The notes beneath the pieces were generated by a model. The model ran no database searches and was not told where the DNA came from. It saw only the letters and a list, made by a program, of their open reading frames with translations. A DNA stretch of 64,000 bases, taken from Kaistia dalseonensis (lineage in GTDB: Bacteria; Pseudomonadota; Alphaproteobacteria; Rhizobiales; Kaistiaceae). The stretch lies in assembly GCF_030814715.1 (NCBI RefSeq), contig NZ_JAUSVO010000001.1, forward strand, positions 992,001 through 1,056,000, given 5' to 3'. Below are positions 63,393-64,000 of this stretch, in pieces. The stretch's first letter is position 1, and each line of letters opens with the position of its first letter. The position numbers and the translations under genes were made by a program.

Positions 63393-64000
63393 TCAGTCCG
63401 TCCGGAGTTGCTCGCGCAGGCCTTCGATCAGGTCCGAACGCACCAGGGCAGTGTTACCGAGCTTGTCGATCGTTGCGAGCTGCAGCAGCGCGATCATGCT
63501 CATGAGTGCGGTGTAGGAGGCGCCTGCCCCGTTTTGCGGGAGCTGGCAGATCAGCGGGATGCCGCCGTGCCGCTTGACCTTGGCCTGGCTGGCCGGATCC
63601 GTGATGACGACAATGTGGACGCGGGCCGTCTGCGCGAACTCAAGCAGGCCCGGCACCATGGAGGGCCACGGCCGCGTTGCGATGACGAAGAGGAGATCGC
63701 CCGGCCCCATCGACGCCAGTTCCTCCGGCCAGGTCTCGGCATCCTCGCTGAGCAACTGGACCGCAGGACGGACCTGGGCGAAGAGCGAGCGGGCCAGTCG
63801 GGCGCTGCCCGAATGCGGACCGGAACCGGCGATCCAGATCCGCCGCGCCGAGGCGAGATGTTCCGCGACCTCGGCGAGAAGATCGGAGCGCAGGAATTCG
63901 AAGGTGCGGGTGAGGCTCGCAATTTCCGACTGGAGATGGCCGGAGACGGTCGAGGCTCCCGTCGGACGTTCCATCGAGACGACGATGTTCTGGGTCGGGC
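63393..64000 (-). CDS. RpiR-family regulator, SIS domain (N-terminus outside window)
   Basis: The frame is open to the window edge, giving at least 202 residues. The visible part is a SIS sugar-phosphate-binding domain: RRIWIAGSGPHSGSARLARS, then LLFVIATRPWPSMVPGLLEF and VVITDPAS. The N-terminal helix-turn-helix of RpiR proteins would lie beyond 64000. It is on the same strand as, and just upstream of, the sugar-transport operon, and a palindromic site lies between. So it probably senses a phosphorylated sugar made by the pathway and regulates the importer. Confidence 0.8.
   Translation of the reverse strand, partial: PTQNIVVSMERPTGASTVSGHLQSEIASLTRTFEFLRSDLLAEVAEHLASARRIWIAGSGPHSGSARLARSLFAQVRPAVQLLSEDAETWPEELASMGPGDLLFVIATRPWPSMVPGLLEFAQTARVHIVVITDPASQAKVKRHGGIPLICQLPQNGAGASYTALMSMIALLQLATIDKLGNTALVRSDLIEGLREQLRTD

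Overview
The window is high-GC, densely packed alphaproteobacterial chromosome, most likely Hyphomicrobiales (Rhizobiales). Supporting signs are a bacterial phosphatidylcholine synthase, HspQ, many ATGA/TGATG start-stop overlaps, and the rlpA-dacF-tmk-holB-metG-tatD-MBL order, which I recall as typical of that order. I see no IS element, prophage, CRISPR array, rRNA or tRNA. About 60 protein genes are called; two run off the ends.

Layout. 1-3988: partial hspQ, a two-part YeeE/YedE sulfur-transport pair coupled to a UbiH-type flavin hydroxylase, pcs and a TerC-type membrane protein. 4160-7634: two paralogous MFS transporters and a quinone oxidoreductase. 7642-22043: a purine-degradation block with a LysR regulator, uraH, xdhABC, a BMP-type ABC importer (ATPase, two permeases, binding protein), puuD, uraD and an allantoate amidohydrolase. 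It covers xanthine to allantoin and the allantoate step; allantoinase is not in the window. 22096-25816: a type III polyketide synthase with an ICMT-like methyltransferase, a secreted TPR protein, and an ECF sigma/anti-sigma pair. 25853-34680: rimO; a MarR regulator divergent from an epoxide-hydrolase-like enzyme over three identical-looking operators; an exported hydrolase divergent from a 7TM AraC regulator; a GH2 glycosidase; a YbhN-type membrane protein.

34812-43950: the conserved housekeeping block (MBL hydrolase, tatD, metG, holB, tmk, dacF, rlpA), with a GT90 glycosyltransferase inserted in opposite orientation between tatD and metG. The DacF-like protein has lost the key residue of all three penicillin-binding-protein motifs. 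44302-51866: CaiB-type CoA-transferase, glutaryl-CoA dehydrogenase, LysR, MarR, ferredoxin-NADP reductase, UPF0280 protein and 6-hydroxynicotinate-reductase-like protein. Three promoters here (marR, fpr, hnr) carry the same 15-bp operator directly after the -10 box. This suggests one regulon linking a ferredoxin-dependent ring reductase to its electron supply, possibly feeding glutarate into the neighbouring glutaryl-CoA genes. 52032-54626: an ArsC/YffB-like protein and methylmalonyl-CoA mutase.

54766-64000: a nucleoside/ribose-type catabolic locus with nucleoside hydrolase, a PfkB kinase fused to an ADP-ribosylglycohydrolase-family domain, a GntR/UTRA regulator, a 5-formyl-THF cyclo-ligase-like protein, a ribose-type ABC importer, two unknown proteins and an RpiR-type regulator. 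The kinase, ARH and GntR set parallels E. coli yegUVW, but here the two enzymes are fused. The MarR regulon and this fused-enzyme locus are the strongest candidates for undescribed biology.
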